Made by a program: the position numbers and the translations under genes
DNA from: Blastobasis lacticolella
Lineage: Eukaryota > Arthropoda > Insecta > Lepidoptera > Blastobasidae
NCBI GenBank assembly: GCA_905147135.1
Contig: LR990043.1
Location: 20,399,584 to 20,463,583 of the forward strand
DNA: 64,000 nt
Reading direction: 5' to 3'
In this document: positions 1 through 9,812 of the stretch, in pieces
Position numbering within the stretch: the stretch's first letter is position 1
Layout: each line of letters opens with the position of its first letter
The notes under the pieces: model-generated
Seen by the model: only the letters and a program-made list of their open reading frames with translations
What the model was told of the DNA's origin: nothing
The model's database searches: none

Positions 1-187
1 TTTGTTAGTGTTGTACAAGATCTACCGACACCTAGAATCAATAGATGAATGATTATCACAGAACAGCAAACGGCTCGAGGCAAATCAAACATAGAAGATA
101 CAGCACCAGATTGAAGAAGTTTAGTCAATATAGAATTGCCGCTCATCACTCGAACCGCACCCCACACGCCATGTCCCGACAGGATAG

Positions 188-191
188 GTAC
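188..191. repeat. Target-site duplication, left
   Basis: GTAC directly outside the left LTR matches GTAC at 6028-6031 outside the right LTR. The length of 4 bp is usual for Ty3/Gypsy elements. Confidence 0.8.
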
Positions 192-590
192 TGTAGCAAT
201 GTTTGCTATATTGAGTTTAAATAAAAATGCAAAGTATTGATTGATACTGTATTGATCAGTTTGGTTTAAAGAATGATATAAAATACATATAATACCTTAG
301 ATCTAATTCAAATGGAATACATTTGAATTACCACCTAGCCAGTGCTATGTGTGCCCATAGACGCAAGCTAATAGCTTGCGTCCTACTTGCTCCGACCTAT
401 CTAAACCTACACGCCTATATCCTATTTGCTCTAACCTACTTAACCGACTAGAGCCCCGGTTACCCTATAGGAGCAGCAGGCCAACCCGAATGCCTACCTA
501 ACTTAGAGCCCGTTCGAACATACGGCCTCCGACACCTACCTGTCCTAGAACCCGTCCTTACCTAAGGCCTGCATGAGCACACACGCTACA
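192..590 (-). repeat. LTR (3' LTR in element orientation)
   Basis: This 399-bp repeat matches 5629-6027 without a difference that I can see. It contains two strong palindromes: 11-bp arms GACGCAAGCTA around one A (360-382), and ATTCAAATG/CATTTGAAT arms at 306-328. Its distal half is C-rich, with recurrent CCTAC words. Confidence 0.93.
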
Positions 591-2974
591 TCTACCCCCG
601 CCCCAAATAAAGAAATTAAGTAGTAATTTCTTAAAAAAATTTAGTCTATTCTTAATCCCCTCGAATACAATGATTAAATCCTAATATCGGATTAATAACT
701 ACTTACTAAGACTTAAATTATTCTACCTAAACGGGGAATCAATCTAACTACCGGCATTGTGCAGAAGAACCCTGCTACGGATTTTGCTTTTGGGAGCCAT
801 CTCCCAAAAGCAAGGCTGGGCAAAACCCCGTAAAAAACCATGCCAATCTGCACAAGACCTACAGAACCTTATCACAAAACTGTCTTGACTTATTTACTTC
901 TTCAAAGCAAAATTCAAATAATCTTTTAACAATGCAAAGTTCTAACCATAATCTGCCCTAACCTTATACATGTATGAAGAAAAATATTTTTCACCGCAGA
1001 ATGGCCATATTTTCATAAATAAATACTTTAACATTAATCAAATATTGTCATAATGACCATAGTCTATCTGTATATTATAGTTGACTTGTCTATTATCAAT
1101 TAAACAATATGGCCTTCCTTCGATCCTTAATAGTAACTTATCTTTAAACATCTTTATATGAAATCCATAAAAAGAAATAATACAACAATATGTACGAGCC
1201 ATGCAAACAGAACGAAAATCAGCAAGTTGTAGTTAGAGCAAAAAATAATTGCTGTAAAACTGCACATTACGACTTCCTACAATCTGCAAACCAAGAACAC
1301 CTTCCCATATCAAATCATTCAACGAAATATTCCTACTATAAAATAACTTATAATGTCAATGTCAGGTTAATATACCAAACCCACGCAAGTTTAATATTAT
1401 ATAACCTATTTCAGAAAACTGGTTGGTCCACGACCGTGTCTGTGAACCGACCTGGTACACAGATAAGCAAAAAGATTAATTGGTCTGTGGTCAAACGAGA
1501 CATTGACAACCTTCCTAAATTAGTAATTGGTCCCTGACCGAATCTGTGACCCCATTGATACCAAAGAGATATTGTAAGTCTATGGTCAACCCAAGAAGAG
1601 CTTACTATAAATATGTCCCTTAAATTCATATGCCAACTCTATGCTCCTACTCAATCCAAATCTCTGGTCAGACTATAAATGACAGCTGTGACACAACACA
1701 TGTCGCACCATATCCCATATGAGATTTAGTATGGTTGCCGCAAAAATAAGTGTGACCTATCAAGCCCCTAAGTCAGCATATTCCTAGGACAAATGCATAC
1801 AAGCACTCGTGAACGGGTGAACCGGTTGGATCACCCCTTCACTTCATCAGGTATGGACCGCGAATTTATTTCCTTTGAAAAATAAAAAAAATCCAAAGCG
1901 ATCGTCCATATACTGAAAAAGTAATTGTACCCAAAGAGACGAATACAAAGTATACCCCTTTCTTTCTAAATGGAGAAATAAACCCCAAGAACTTTCCCTA
2001 TTGTTCATATTGATTATAAAAAATTTCTTATTGAAACTTAAATATTTATAAATCATTCTCTTAAATATTTGATATTAAACTTGCTGATTTTCTTTTAGCC
2101 GAATAACAATAAAGCTGGTGAACGACCAGCGAAGAGATGTCACGTTCGGAACATCTCGCATTTGGCTCTCGTTTACGATTGGTGTAGCGCACCACAGTAG
2201 TGGCCCGCTCACCAACCGCGACATCGTGAAGAAATCGCCACATGGGAAACACAAGACATACATTAAAAATTATACATTAAATAAAAGGTAGGGAGAGAAA
2301 CATACACCATACACGATTAAATATCCTTGAGATCAACTCAAACAAATCTTTTCATTTTATTCCCAGTATAAATCTGAACTATCCATAACTCGTTTATAAT
2401 ATCTAAAGGCTTATCCTTTCCATAAACTAAATAGCCTCCCGACCATCTAAGTGGATCACACACTGGGAACCATAGGAAATCCTTCTAGAACTTCCAACGT
2501 CAGACCCAATATAACATGACTCCAACTTGATGATGACCAAACCCCAATTAAAAAAATATTATCTTACAACACCTAACCTCTATCCAATTTACTTTACCTC
2601 ATTGATAAAAAATGAACCTTTGAAGTGCTTGACCAAAAATGATAAAATTTACCCTAATGGATGAGCATAAAAATCTCTGATCCTGTATAGAATTTGAGAA
2701 TCATCATTAGACCATCAGTATACAGAGTTACTCCAGTTGTATTCTCTCGCTGTCAAGAAAAAATATTTATTAACCTACCACGAAAATCAGGAGGGTTATG
2801 AAATTTTTCCTCATGGAAGAAGAGAAGAACGAAAACTCTCCTTGTAAACACTGCAAGCTCTTCGGACTATACCAATGAACAATACAATACTTATGACTAG
2901 TTTCCACCCTAGAACTTACTGACCGGTAGGAAATAATAGAAAAGCAATGTCCACTGCTTATCTTCGGACGCTGC
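591..2974 (-). other. Long 3' non-coding part of the LTR element, with polypurine tract and hairpin
   Basis: About 2.4 kb separates the polyprotein stop from the left LTR. Next to the LTR (591-606) the minus strand reads TTTGGGGCGGGGGTAGA, a polypurine-tract candidate for plus-strand priming. No envelope-like frame is visible: the minus-strand frames are under 80 codons and I recognise no signal peptide or transmembrane protein. At 1420-1620 there are loosely repeated GGTC/TGTGACC words. A strong hairpin lies at 784-813. Confidence 0.6.
784..813. repeat. Perfect 13-bp hairpin in the LTR element
   Basis: The arms TTGCTTTTGGGAG (784-796) and CTCCCAAAAGCAA (801-813) are exact reverse complements around a 4-nt loop. 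It lies near the 3' end of the element transcript. Confidence 0.8.
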
Positions 2975-5353
2975 CTATACCACCCTCGGGCGAACATGGA
3001 ACTTCTTCATTCTGTTGACATGCACCACCTGCGGTCTGGCTGGCCTTCTACCCAACTTTCTGACTATATAATTTCTGTTGTTTATACACCTAACCACCAC
3101 ATATGGTCCCTTATATAACCTACACAACTTAAACGTTTTACCGGAAAGACGTCTGGGTGTATATAGTAATACGAGGTCATCAACCTCGAAACGCACCGAA
3201 CTCGCCTTCCGATCATACAGCTGCTTCTGTTTCAATTGTGCTCTGGAAATATTTGCAATCACGGCATTAGTTAAAGCACGCATTTTTATAAACTTCTGAG
3301 ATAACGTTTCACCGACATTGCCTAAATTGTTCCGCAACTCCGCGTCATATGGTGATAGTGACTCTCTGCCGAAAACCATCATATACGGGGAAACCTTCAC
3401 ACAACTATTATAAGCGAACATTATCAAAAGGAATGCAAAGCACTCATCACGTAGCATGACTCTACGACGAGCCCGTTTACACAAGAGCTTATCATGTTTA
3501 ATATCGCGAACCCAACCTGCACACCTAGTACAAACTTCATCTGCACGCCTAGCAAAAACTTTACTATGAGTTTGACTCTCGGCCCTCGTGAACAAATCTA
3601 ACCCATTTGGAGGTATAGTATTCATCACCGGAGCCGGATTATCTTCAGCTAAACAATTTTTACTAAGAAAATGTGTGATGACCTTTTCACGACCTGCACA
3701 ACGAGCCAAATCAAAATCCCGTTCTACATTAGATAATCTAACTACGTCTAACTCCAATATCTCCGCTGCCTGGGTGTTCGGACTCTCGCTCTGCACCTGC
3801 GAAACACGACTTGGAAAACTACGAATAGGAACCTTATCACACGTTCCCACGTCCGTAGTCACCACGTTTGACCGACTAAAATTAGAACTATCAAATGCTA
3901 ATCTATCCAAGAGTTCATTCGACGGGTTCCTTGACTCCTCTCGATCCTGACCAGGCAAACCATCATTTAACCAGGACAAATGCTTGTCCTTTGGAAGCTG
4001 TGGAGAGGTAACGGTATTTATTAATTTTGGAGACGCAGCCTTTTCGTTTAAGGACGCATAATAAATATAATCAAATTGCTCCTGGTGCCCTAATGAATCT
4101 AGAGAACCCTGGTATAAATTCCCATTATCATTAGATATATTTCTCCTCAATAAAAAGTTAACGTGATGGTTCTTTCCCAAAGTCACACACTTTTGAGAAA
4201 AATCTATACTTGCCATGTGGCGATACAAAAAATCTTGGCCAATTATGACCTCACACCCTAGGTGTTCCACTACGACTAGGGGAAATACATATTCCCTACT
4301 ATCTATATTAATTATTTCGCTACATTTTCCCAAAATGTTAATTTTTGCGCCATTCACGGCTTTGACATAAATATCATCACAGCTCATCATATTTAAGCCT
4401 ATTCTATCCACAACACTTTTCGATACACAAGAGATAGATGCTCCTGTATCGACTAACGCAGGAATATCCTGGCTACTTCCAAATCTACACAAGATATATG
4501 GTCTGACCGTATCAAAATTAGCCGAAGAAGGCTGTGGCATCATAGGTGCGTTCTGCGTGGCAAATGCACCTCTGATATGATGCTGCACAAAGTCTCCCTG
4601 CTGCTGCGGCTGCTGAGGTTGCGCCCGCTGGCGTGTATGCGGTTGTTGCCGCTCAAAGTATCTCTGCTGTTGTGGCTGCTGAGGCAGCTGCTGTTGGCGT
4701 GTATATGATCTTAGCGGATATCTTGGTTCCCTCGGCCTTTGAGGTGTGTCGCTATGTACATTAGGCGGGGTTTGAAAGATTGGTGACCCCTGAACTGGAT
4801 CATTGGAATGAACTGGAACGCTTTGATGGGTATCCATGGCGTATGGAAGGCTCGAAGATTTTACTTTGGGATTCGTGTCTACGGGTTTCCCGTAAACCAT
4901 AATTAATTGCTTTATGAGCGCTTTTAACTGCTCTTTTGATGTTATTAGCGAGGAGTTTACTTTATGTGCATAAAATCCTCTGGCTTTTTTAAGAAAGCAG
5001 CTAATAAATATTTTCTCGTCAACAATCTTCGCTCTTGTAGCCATCTCTGAGAGGTTATAATAGAAGGTTAAGATATCCTCGCCCGGCAAATGTTGGCGAG
5101 AGTAAAATTGTTCCGCATAATTGACGGTGGGTAAAAATTCTTCTGACAGGGCAGATATTATATCATCAAACGAGAAAGTTTCATTTATTCCTTCGTATTC
5201 ATTCACAAACGCCGCTGCCGGGCCGCATAGGTAGGCCGGCAGCGTTGCAATCTTTTCCTCTTCAGTGAGGCGTTTACTAATAAAATGACGCTTGATGCGT
5301 GAAATAAAATTATTGACATCATTTATACCGGAAAATAGTTCTTCCCCATTCAT
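2975..5353 (-). CDS. Gag-protease-integrase C-terminus fusion polyprotein of an internally deleted Ty3/Gypsy element
   Basis: This is one uninterrupted frame of 792 aa, counted from the first in-frame ATG at 5353. The frame is open 30 nt further to a TTG, and a TAA lies at 5438-5440. The first ~165 residues resemble a retrotransposon Gag capsid region. Residues ~195-275 are rich in Q, P and R, and no CCHC zinc knuckle is visible. An aspartic protease follows: LVDTGAS with the catalytic Asp at about residue 302, and the later hydrophobic-Gly motif VIIGQDFL. About 200 poorly recognisable residues come next. From about residue 635 the sequence is the distal part of integrase (AYN, then MMVFGRES) and its C-terminal domain (LYKGPYVVV, RKLGRR). 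In complete relatives RT, RNase H and the integrase zinc and catalytic domains lie between protease and this point; all are gone, yet the frame stays open. The product could assemble particles but not copy or integrate DNA. Confidence 0.85.
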   Translation of the reverse strand: MNGEELFSGINDVNNFISRIKRHFISKRLTEEEKIATLPAYLCGPAAAFVNEYEGINETFSFDDIISALSEEFLPTVNYAEQFYSRQHLPGEDILTFYYNLSEMATRAKIVDEKIFISCFLKKARGFYAHKVNSSLITSKEQLKALIKQLIMVYGKPVDTNPKVKSSSLPYAMDTHQSVPVHSNDPVQGSPIFQTPPNVHSDTPQRPREPRYPLRSYTRQQQLPQQPQQQRYFERQQPHTRQRAQPQQPQQQGDFVQHHIRGAFATQNAPMMPQPSSANFDTVRPYILCRFGSSQDIPALVDTGASISCVSKSVVDRIGLNMMSCDDIYVKAVNGAKINILGKCSEIINIDSREYVFPLVVVEHLGCEVIIGQDFLYRHMASIDFSQKCVTLGKNHHVNFLLRRNISNDNGNLYQGSLDSLGHQEQFDYIYYASLNEKAASPKLINTVTSPQLPKDKHLSWLNDGLPGQDREESRNPSNELLDRLAFDSSNFSRSNVVTTDVGTCDKVPIRSFPSRVSQVQSESPNTQAAEILELDVVRLSNVERDFDLARCAGREKVITHFLSKNCLAEDNPAPVMNTIPPNGLDLFTRAESQTHSKVFARRADEVCTRCAGWVRDIKHDKLLCKRARRRVMLRDECFAFLLIMFAYNSCVKVSPYMMVFGRESLSPYDAELRNNLGNVGETLSQKFIKMRALTNAVIANISRAQLKQKQLYDRKASSVRFEVDDLVLLYTPRRLSGKTFKLCRLYKGPYVVVRCINNRNYIVRKLGRRPARPQVVHVNRMKKFHVRPRVV

Positions 5354-5383
5354 TCTATTTAATTCTAGTAAATAATTACACAA

Positions 5384-5628
5384 CGATACTGTTTTAACTT
5401 CCAGCGTTGGTGCGTCTTTTCTTATAGGCTTCTTCCGTTAGCCTTTCCTTTACTTTCTTCAGCCTTTTCTTGACCCTTTTTATCTTCGATATCTTTTCTG
5501 ACAATCGGAAAAGAATTGACTAGTTCTGACAACTTTGTCATAAATTTCTTGTTTCGAACTTTTTTCTAGTTCTCTCTGAACAAAATATTTTGTAGGTACG
5601 ACTTCTTCGTACCCGGCGCCTCCACCAC
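5384..5628 (-). other. Primer-binding-site region and gag leader of the LTR element
   Basis: Read on the minus strand, one base (G) follows the LTR and then TGGTGGAGGCGCCGGG begins, which fits a site complementary to a tRNA 3' end (CCA). I cannot assign the tRNA. The rest is the untranslated leader; the gag frame is closed upstream by TAA at 5438-5440. Confidence 0.65.
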
Positions 5629-6027
5629 TGTAGCAATGTTTGCTATATTGAGTTTAAATAAAAATGCAAAGTATTGATTGATACTGTATTGATCAGTTTG
5701 GTTTAAAGAATGATATAAAATACATATAATACCTTAGATCTAATTCAAATGGAATACATTTGAATTACCACCTAGCCAGTGCTATGTGTGCCCATAGACG
5801 CAAGCTAATAGCTTGCGTCCTACTTGCTCCGACCTATCTAAACCTACACGCCTATATCCTATTTGCTCTAACCTACTTAACCGACTAGAGCCCCGGTTAC
5901 CCTATAGGAGCAGCAGGCCAACCCGAATGCCTACCTAACTTAGAGCCCGTTCGAACATACGGCCTCCGACACCTACCTGTCCTAGAACCCGTCCTTACCT
6001 AAGGCCTGCATGAGCACACACGCTACA
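5629..6027 (-). repeat. LTR (5' LTR in element orientation)
   Basis: This is the second copy of the 399-bp LTR, TGTAGC to GCTACA. It would hold the promoter of the minus-strand transcript. The GACGCAAGCTA palindrome is at 5797-5819. Confidence 0.93.
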
Positions 6028-6031
6028 GTAC
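6028..6031. repeat. Target-site duplication, right
   Basis: GTAC directly after the right LTR repeats 188-191. Confidence 0.8.
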
Positions 6032-6199
6032 ACAGTTACTCAACTATGTCGATTCAGAACGTTCCATTTAAAGTTGGAGGCAACACCATCATAATTTATG
6101 GAGTTTGCGAGTTTTGTCAAGTTCCACATATTTGTTGGAAGGTTCTAGGGTTAAGCTTTAGACGAGGCGTTATGGGCGTGTTAATTTGTCGCTTGTTGC

Positions 6200-6345
6200 T
6201 AATCTGAGGAGATATCAGGGTGAGTACTTCTGCCTTATCTATTTCTGCTACCAAGCAACAATGCTTGGATTGTTGTGTTCCAATTTGAAGGATAAGTAGC
6301 CAGCGCAATTACAGACATGAGGCATTTCATTCCACACAGTTTAGG
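6200..6345 (+). repeat. Fragment of a dispersed repeat (unclassified)
   Basis: It contains ACCAAGCAACAATGCTTGGATTG followed by TGTGTTCCAATTTGAAGGA, wording I associate with a common lepidopteran interspersed repeat. The boundaries are uncertain. The right flank of the LTR element between 6028 and 6200 shows nothing recognisable. Confidence 0.35.
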
Positions 6346-6432
6346 TTAATGGGCTCCTCTTGCCGCACTTGAAGTCTAACTTGGTCCTTTGTACATAGTT
6401 AAGGCGTGCTAATTTAGCCAGCCCAGCTCCCT

Positions 6433-6702
6433 CTAGAAGTCCAGCAGTCTCTTCGGACGCACGCAGATCTCTCGGAGAGACCCCGTTCCTAATGTGACTT
6501 TTACCCTGTGGTCCTGTAGTCCCTCACACTCCAGGACTACATGGGCCGCTGTTTCCTCGTTTACTAGGCATCCCCTGCATAAAGGGCTGTCTGTAGCTCC
6601 AATTGTGAACAGTAGTTTGTTCAGGGGGAGGTGTCCTGTTATTCCACACAGTGACAACGCATCTGCCGTTCTGTATTGTTGTTGCCTGCGACGTAAATGC
6701 AT
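6433..6702 (-). pseudogene. C-terminal remnant of a non-LTR retrotransposon polyprotein
   Basis: An 89-codon minus-strand frame reads HLPLNKLLFTIGATDSPLCR, then GCLVNEETAAHVVLECEGL. This is the C..C....H....C zinc-knuckle-like signature found after RNase H at the end of many insect LINE ORF2 proteins. Nothing upstream continues it as RT or EN, so it is a 5'-truncated or decayed fragment. The host clade (I, R1 or LOA type) cannot be fixed from this piece. Confidence 0.7.
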
Positions 6703-7556
6703 GAATCGTAGATGTTATGGGCGGCAGTTACCGCTTACCATAAGGTCGGTTGTCTGTTCGTTTGTCACTGCGTAGAATAAAAAAATCGGTCTCCATGTTT
6801 ACAACTTCTGATACACCCACAATGGATTTTTCACCGACAATTCGTAATAAGGAAGGGTCATGGGTAGGTAGAATCCTTTAGGTCTAACAAAATACAACGA
6901 TGTAGGTTCACTGTGTGTCAAAATAACAAAGTTTAGTAGAAAATAGAAAACGGTTATTTCTCTGTTTTTCTAGCGCCTATAGCTTGTCTGGTTTAAAAGA
7001 TATCGCTTCACAGTCATTCATCGTTTTCATCATCATCGACATTATCCAAAAGGTCAATCCCGGCTTCTGTCAGGGTCGGCTTTACTACTCTTTCTTCTCC
7101 ATTTTGCCCGGTTATAAACTACTGGAAAAGTCATTAGCCTCATAATATAGCCTCCTTGTGATTGTTAGTACCTAATACGAGATTGTCCTTACCTTCCTAG
7201 TGATACCGCTCAGCGTTGTGGCTCACCTGTAAATTAGAAATGTAAGCATTATTTTTAAAGTAATTAATTCAAAAATAATAATGATTAGTGATTAGTAGAT
7301 CGTTAAAGGTAGTTATTTGCTTTCAAAACTGAAACAATTTTAGTGATCCATGGTGTCAATTCACATCTGTTCCTATCTTCTTATGTCTTAACGAATTGAC
7401 GCACGCCATGTATGCGATTTGTGATATTGTTAAAAAATTTGATTGATACAAAATTTAGATTAAGATGACTTTGGGCTATAAAATTAGATTTATCATTGTC
7501 ACACCGTATATTAATTTGTAATGTATTTAATGGTGAATTTAAAATTCACCAACTTG
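6703..7556. other. No gene recognised
   Basis: This AT-rich stretch has stop codons in all frames. A CATCATCATCG run occurs at 7026-7040. I see no repeat family or coding signature. Confidence 0.5.
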
Positions 7557-7560
7557 TAAA

Positions 7561-7786
7561 TTGTACATAGAACACAGGTTCTATGGGATTGATCGATGTA
7601 CAACACAAACGCAATTCTACCTATTCGCGATTCTACACAATATGGATTCCGCACAACTGACATTCAACACATTATTTATTCCACACAGTCTTCAATTATA
7701 CACAAACGCATTTCTTCCTGTTCGCGATTCTACACAATATTAATTCCACACAACTGCAGCCATTCAACAGATTCGCTATTCCACAT
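7561..7786 (+). repeat. Left arm of fold-back element
   Basis: Reverse complement of 8902-9115. It contains a duplicated sub-unit, so the arm itself is a degenerate tandem repeat. Confidence 0.85.
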
Positions 7787-8282
7787 GTTTTGTCAACGCT
7801 GGGAACCCGGGACTGGCTGACTTAAATCTGGACCTAAGTTTAGTGGAACCAGTAAAGGTTGACCAAGGTCAACCCTATTTAACAAACCTGGTCCAATGGT
7901 TTGTTGGTTGACTGGGGCCTAAGTTTGCCCTGGTCTTTTCTTATTTTTCATTTTTTTTTTATTAATCTTGACCGATTTGTTTCACATCATATTCCAATCA
8001 AGACAAGCTCACTCAAATTAAATTGACAAATGTATCAATGCAATGTAATCATATCTAAATGTACCTGTGGGTTTCTTGCCGTTTCTTTTTCCTACAGGTG
8101 GTCATTTTCCTGACTGAAGCGGCATACTGACAGACAGACGACATTCTTTTACTTATTTGTTTCGAGCTCAGGGGGCGACGCGGGTAGGCCGGCTGATGAG
8201 CTATTAACTTCCGTTTGTTTTCCGTTACATTTTTGACTATTGAAAAGAGCTCAATTAACGTAATCCTAATTCAATAAATACT

Positions 8283-8469
8283 TTTTCATTTTCATTTTCA
8301 TTTTCTTTTCATTTTCATTTTCATTTTCATTTTCATTTTCATTTTCATTTTCATTTTCATTTTCATTTTCATTTTCATTTTCATTTTCATTTTCATTTTC
8401 ATTTTCATTTTCATTTTCATTTTCATTTTCATTTTCATTTTCATTTTCATTTTCATTTTCATTTTCATT
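8283..8469. repeat. (TTTTCA)n hexanucleotide array, about 30 units
   Basis: TTTTCA repeats almost perfectly for ~185 bp, with one CTTTT interruption near 8305. The minus-strand Met-Lys frame through it is a by-product of the repeat. Confidence 0.97.
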
Positions 8470-8627
8470 ATATAGGCCCTGGTCATGTTCTACGCTTAGG
8501 TTTTAATACAACCATTCTCAGGGTGCCCGAAGAATGTGTGAATGGCAGTCCAGGGTCCTCAGCGTTGACCAGGTTAGTTGGATCAGAGTTATTATGAGAC
8601 TTCTAGTTTGGTCTGTTAGTGTAAATT

Positions 8628-8668
8628 AACAATACACTAATGGGCCACCTGCCCATTAGTGTATTGTT
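8628..8668. repeat. Perfect 18-bp-arm hairpin next to a SINE head
   Basis: The arms at 8628-8645 and 8651-8668 (starting AACAATACACTAATGGG) are exact reverse complements around CACCT. The tRNA-like head of a SINE-1 copy starts at the next base. Confidence 0.9.
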
Positions 8669-8882
8669 GGATGGCCTAATGGTTATAGTATCCGATTCGT
8701 AAGCGAAAAGGGGCCGGGTTTGAATCCCACTGGGGCCATGTACCAATGACTCTTTTTTGAGTTATGTCCATTAGTTGAATACTAACCGATGCCCTTAGGG
8801 GGAGAGGTGACCGAATGTGTAGGTAACCATGATCCAATTTGTTCAGGACAACCGGCACATTGACGCCAATATGATGAGATGA
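8669..8882 (+). mobile_element. SINE-1 copy (tRNA-derived), internally shortened
   Basis: The tRNA-like head has an A-box-like GGCCTAATGGTTATAG and a B box GGGTTTGAATCCC. The body follows (CATGTACCAATGACTC, TAACCGATGC, AACCATGATCCAAT) and the copy ends CGCCAATATGATGA. It lacks part of the GTCACGGAGGTCAGATGGC segment present in longer copies. Confidence 0.8.
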
Positions 8883-8901
8883 TTTAAAATATGTAACGAA
8901 T

Positions 8902-9115
8902 ATGTGGAATAGCTAATCTGTTGAATAGCTGCAGTTGTGTGGAATTAATATTGTGTAGAATCGCGAACAGGAAGAAACGCGTTTGTGTATAATTGAAGAC
9001 TGTGTGGAATAAATAATGTGTTGAATGTCAGTTGTGCGGAATCCATATTGTGTAGAATCGCGAATAGGTAGAATTGCGTTTGTGTTGTACATCGATCAAT
9101 CCGTTCTATGTACAA
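8902..9115 (-). repeat. Right arm of fold-back element
   Basis: Reverse complement of 7561-7786; it lacks the 12-bp insertion seen near the outer end of the left arm. Confidence 0.85.
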
Positions 9116-9127
9116 TAAGTATGTATT

Positions 9128-9206
9128 AAAAGTATTTAAGCAGTATATCAGTTATTTAGTTTGGGGCTTGAACGCTGTGGTGAACTTGTCCACGATTATT
9201 TATTTA
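9128..9206 (+). repeat. SINE-2 tail fragment
   Basis: AGTATATCAGTTATTTAG and GTCCACGATTATTTATTT match the 3' part of the SINE-2 copy at 16107-16360. Confidence 0.55.
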
Positions 9207-9289
9207 AAACGTCTGACCATTGCGTGATAGGAATTAAAAATATTTCCTAGTTATGATTTGGAAACATTCGATTAGCGATTAGAACTCAC

Positions 9290-9480
9290 TATAAGACATA
9301 GACATAGACATAATTTATTTTGACATCACAATACTCATAATACAATACTCATTGAGCAAGTTACATTTGTCACTCTATTGACTCTATTGATTATTGTAAT
9401 GGAAATTTGTTGTATGCAAAATGTTTTTGACTTGTAACCAGTGTTATTAATAAATATTATCTTATCTTATCTTATCTTAA
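9290..9480 (+). repeat. LINE 3' end with ATCTT tail
   Basis: A polyadenylation signal AATAAA (9449-9454) is followed by a short (ATCTT)n run (9458-9479), the usual finish of a non-LTR retrotransposon insertion. No coding part remains. Confidence 0.55.
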
Positions 9481-9647
9481 ATTTAACACACATTTTCTAT
9501 TGATCACATGATACAGATGTGTTGTATGTGCTGACTTACCTAGCGGGGAGATATTGGCAAAGCCCTCCCAATATGGAGAAGCCTGCTATGATGCAATGAT
9601 CTGTGTAAAACTAAGGAAAATACACGCTTGAATTTGAAACAAACAAT

Positions 9648-9812
9648 CGTTCCAACGAACCATGTCGAGCCTGCGAAACGAATGACATTGGTTGAAACAA
9701 GCAATAGCTCCAACCACAGAGCAAAATAAAAATCCCTCAGCTATGAAGGTAGCTAACTTTACAATCTTTATGGTTCTAACGAACCGAGTCGAGCCTGAAA
9801 CGAATGGCATTG
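9648..9812. repeat. Imperfect ~40-bp direct duplication
   Basis: CCAACGAACCATGTCGAGCC with GAAACGAATGACATTG (9651-9691) recurs as CTAACGAACCGAGTCGAGCC with GAAACGAATGGCATTG (9776-9812). The context is otherwise unique. Confidence 0.6.

Larger units (their letters stand above)
192..6027 (-). mobile_element. Ty3/Gypsy-type LTR retrotransposon, internally deleted, flanked by 4-bp target duplication
   Basis: Two 399-bp direct repeats (192-590 and 5629-6027) start TGTAGC and end GCTACA, a perfect 6-bp terminal inverted repeat. By eye I find no difference between them. The flanks carry GTAC on both sides (188-191 and 6028-6031), as expected for integrase-mediated insertion. The internal part reads on the minus strand: a primer-binding-like TGGTGGAGGCGCCGGG next to the right LTR, a gag-protease-integrase C-terminal frame, about 2.4 kb without a long frame, and a G-rich polypurine tract next to the left LTR. 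No reverse transcriptase, RNase H or integrase catalytic core is present, so the copy is non-autonomous. Identical LTRs imply recent insertion, presumably using enzymes supplied by a full-length relative. Confidence 0.93.
7561..9115. mobile_element. Fold-back element with ~220-bp terminal inverted repeats
   Basis: The left arm (7561-7786) and right arm (8902-9115) are reverse complements, with about three substitutions and one 12-bp insertion in the left arm. Both outer ends are TTGTACATAGAAC. Each arm holds two copies of an internal unit containing CGCGATTCTACACAATAT. The ~1.1-kb middle holds a hexanucleotide array, a perfect 41-bp hairpin and a SINE-1 copy, and no transposase. I could not define a convincing target duplication (left AAA, right TAA), so outer ends may be off by a base or two. 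Confidence 0.8.

Noticed and set aside
591..2974. Envelope gene of the LTR element
   Set aside because: No frame over 80 codons on the minus strand and no signal peptide, cleavage site or membrane anchor seen.
5354..5383. Ten extra N-terminal residues of the Gag frame
   Set aside because: They would start at TTG; the first ATG is at 5353, so that start was used.
8298..8486. Met-Lys repeat protein on the minus strand
   Set aside because: It is only the translation of the TTTTCA array.
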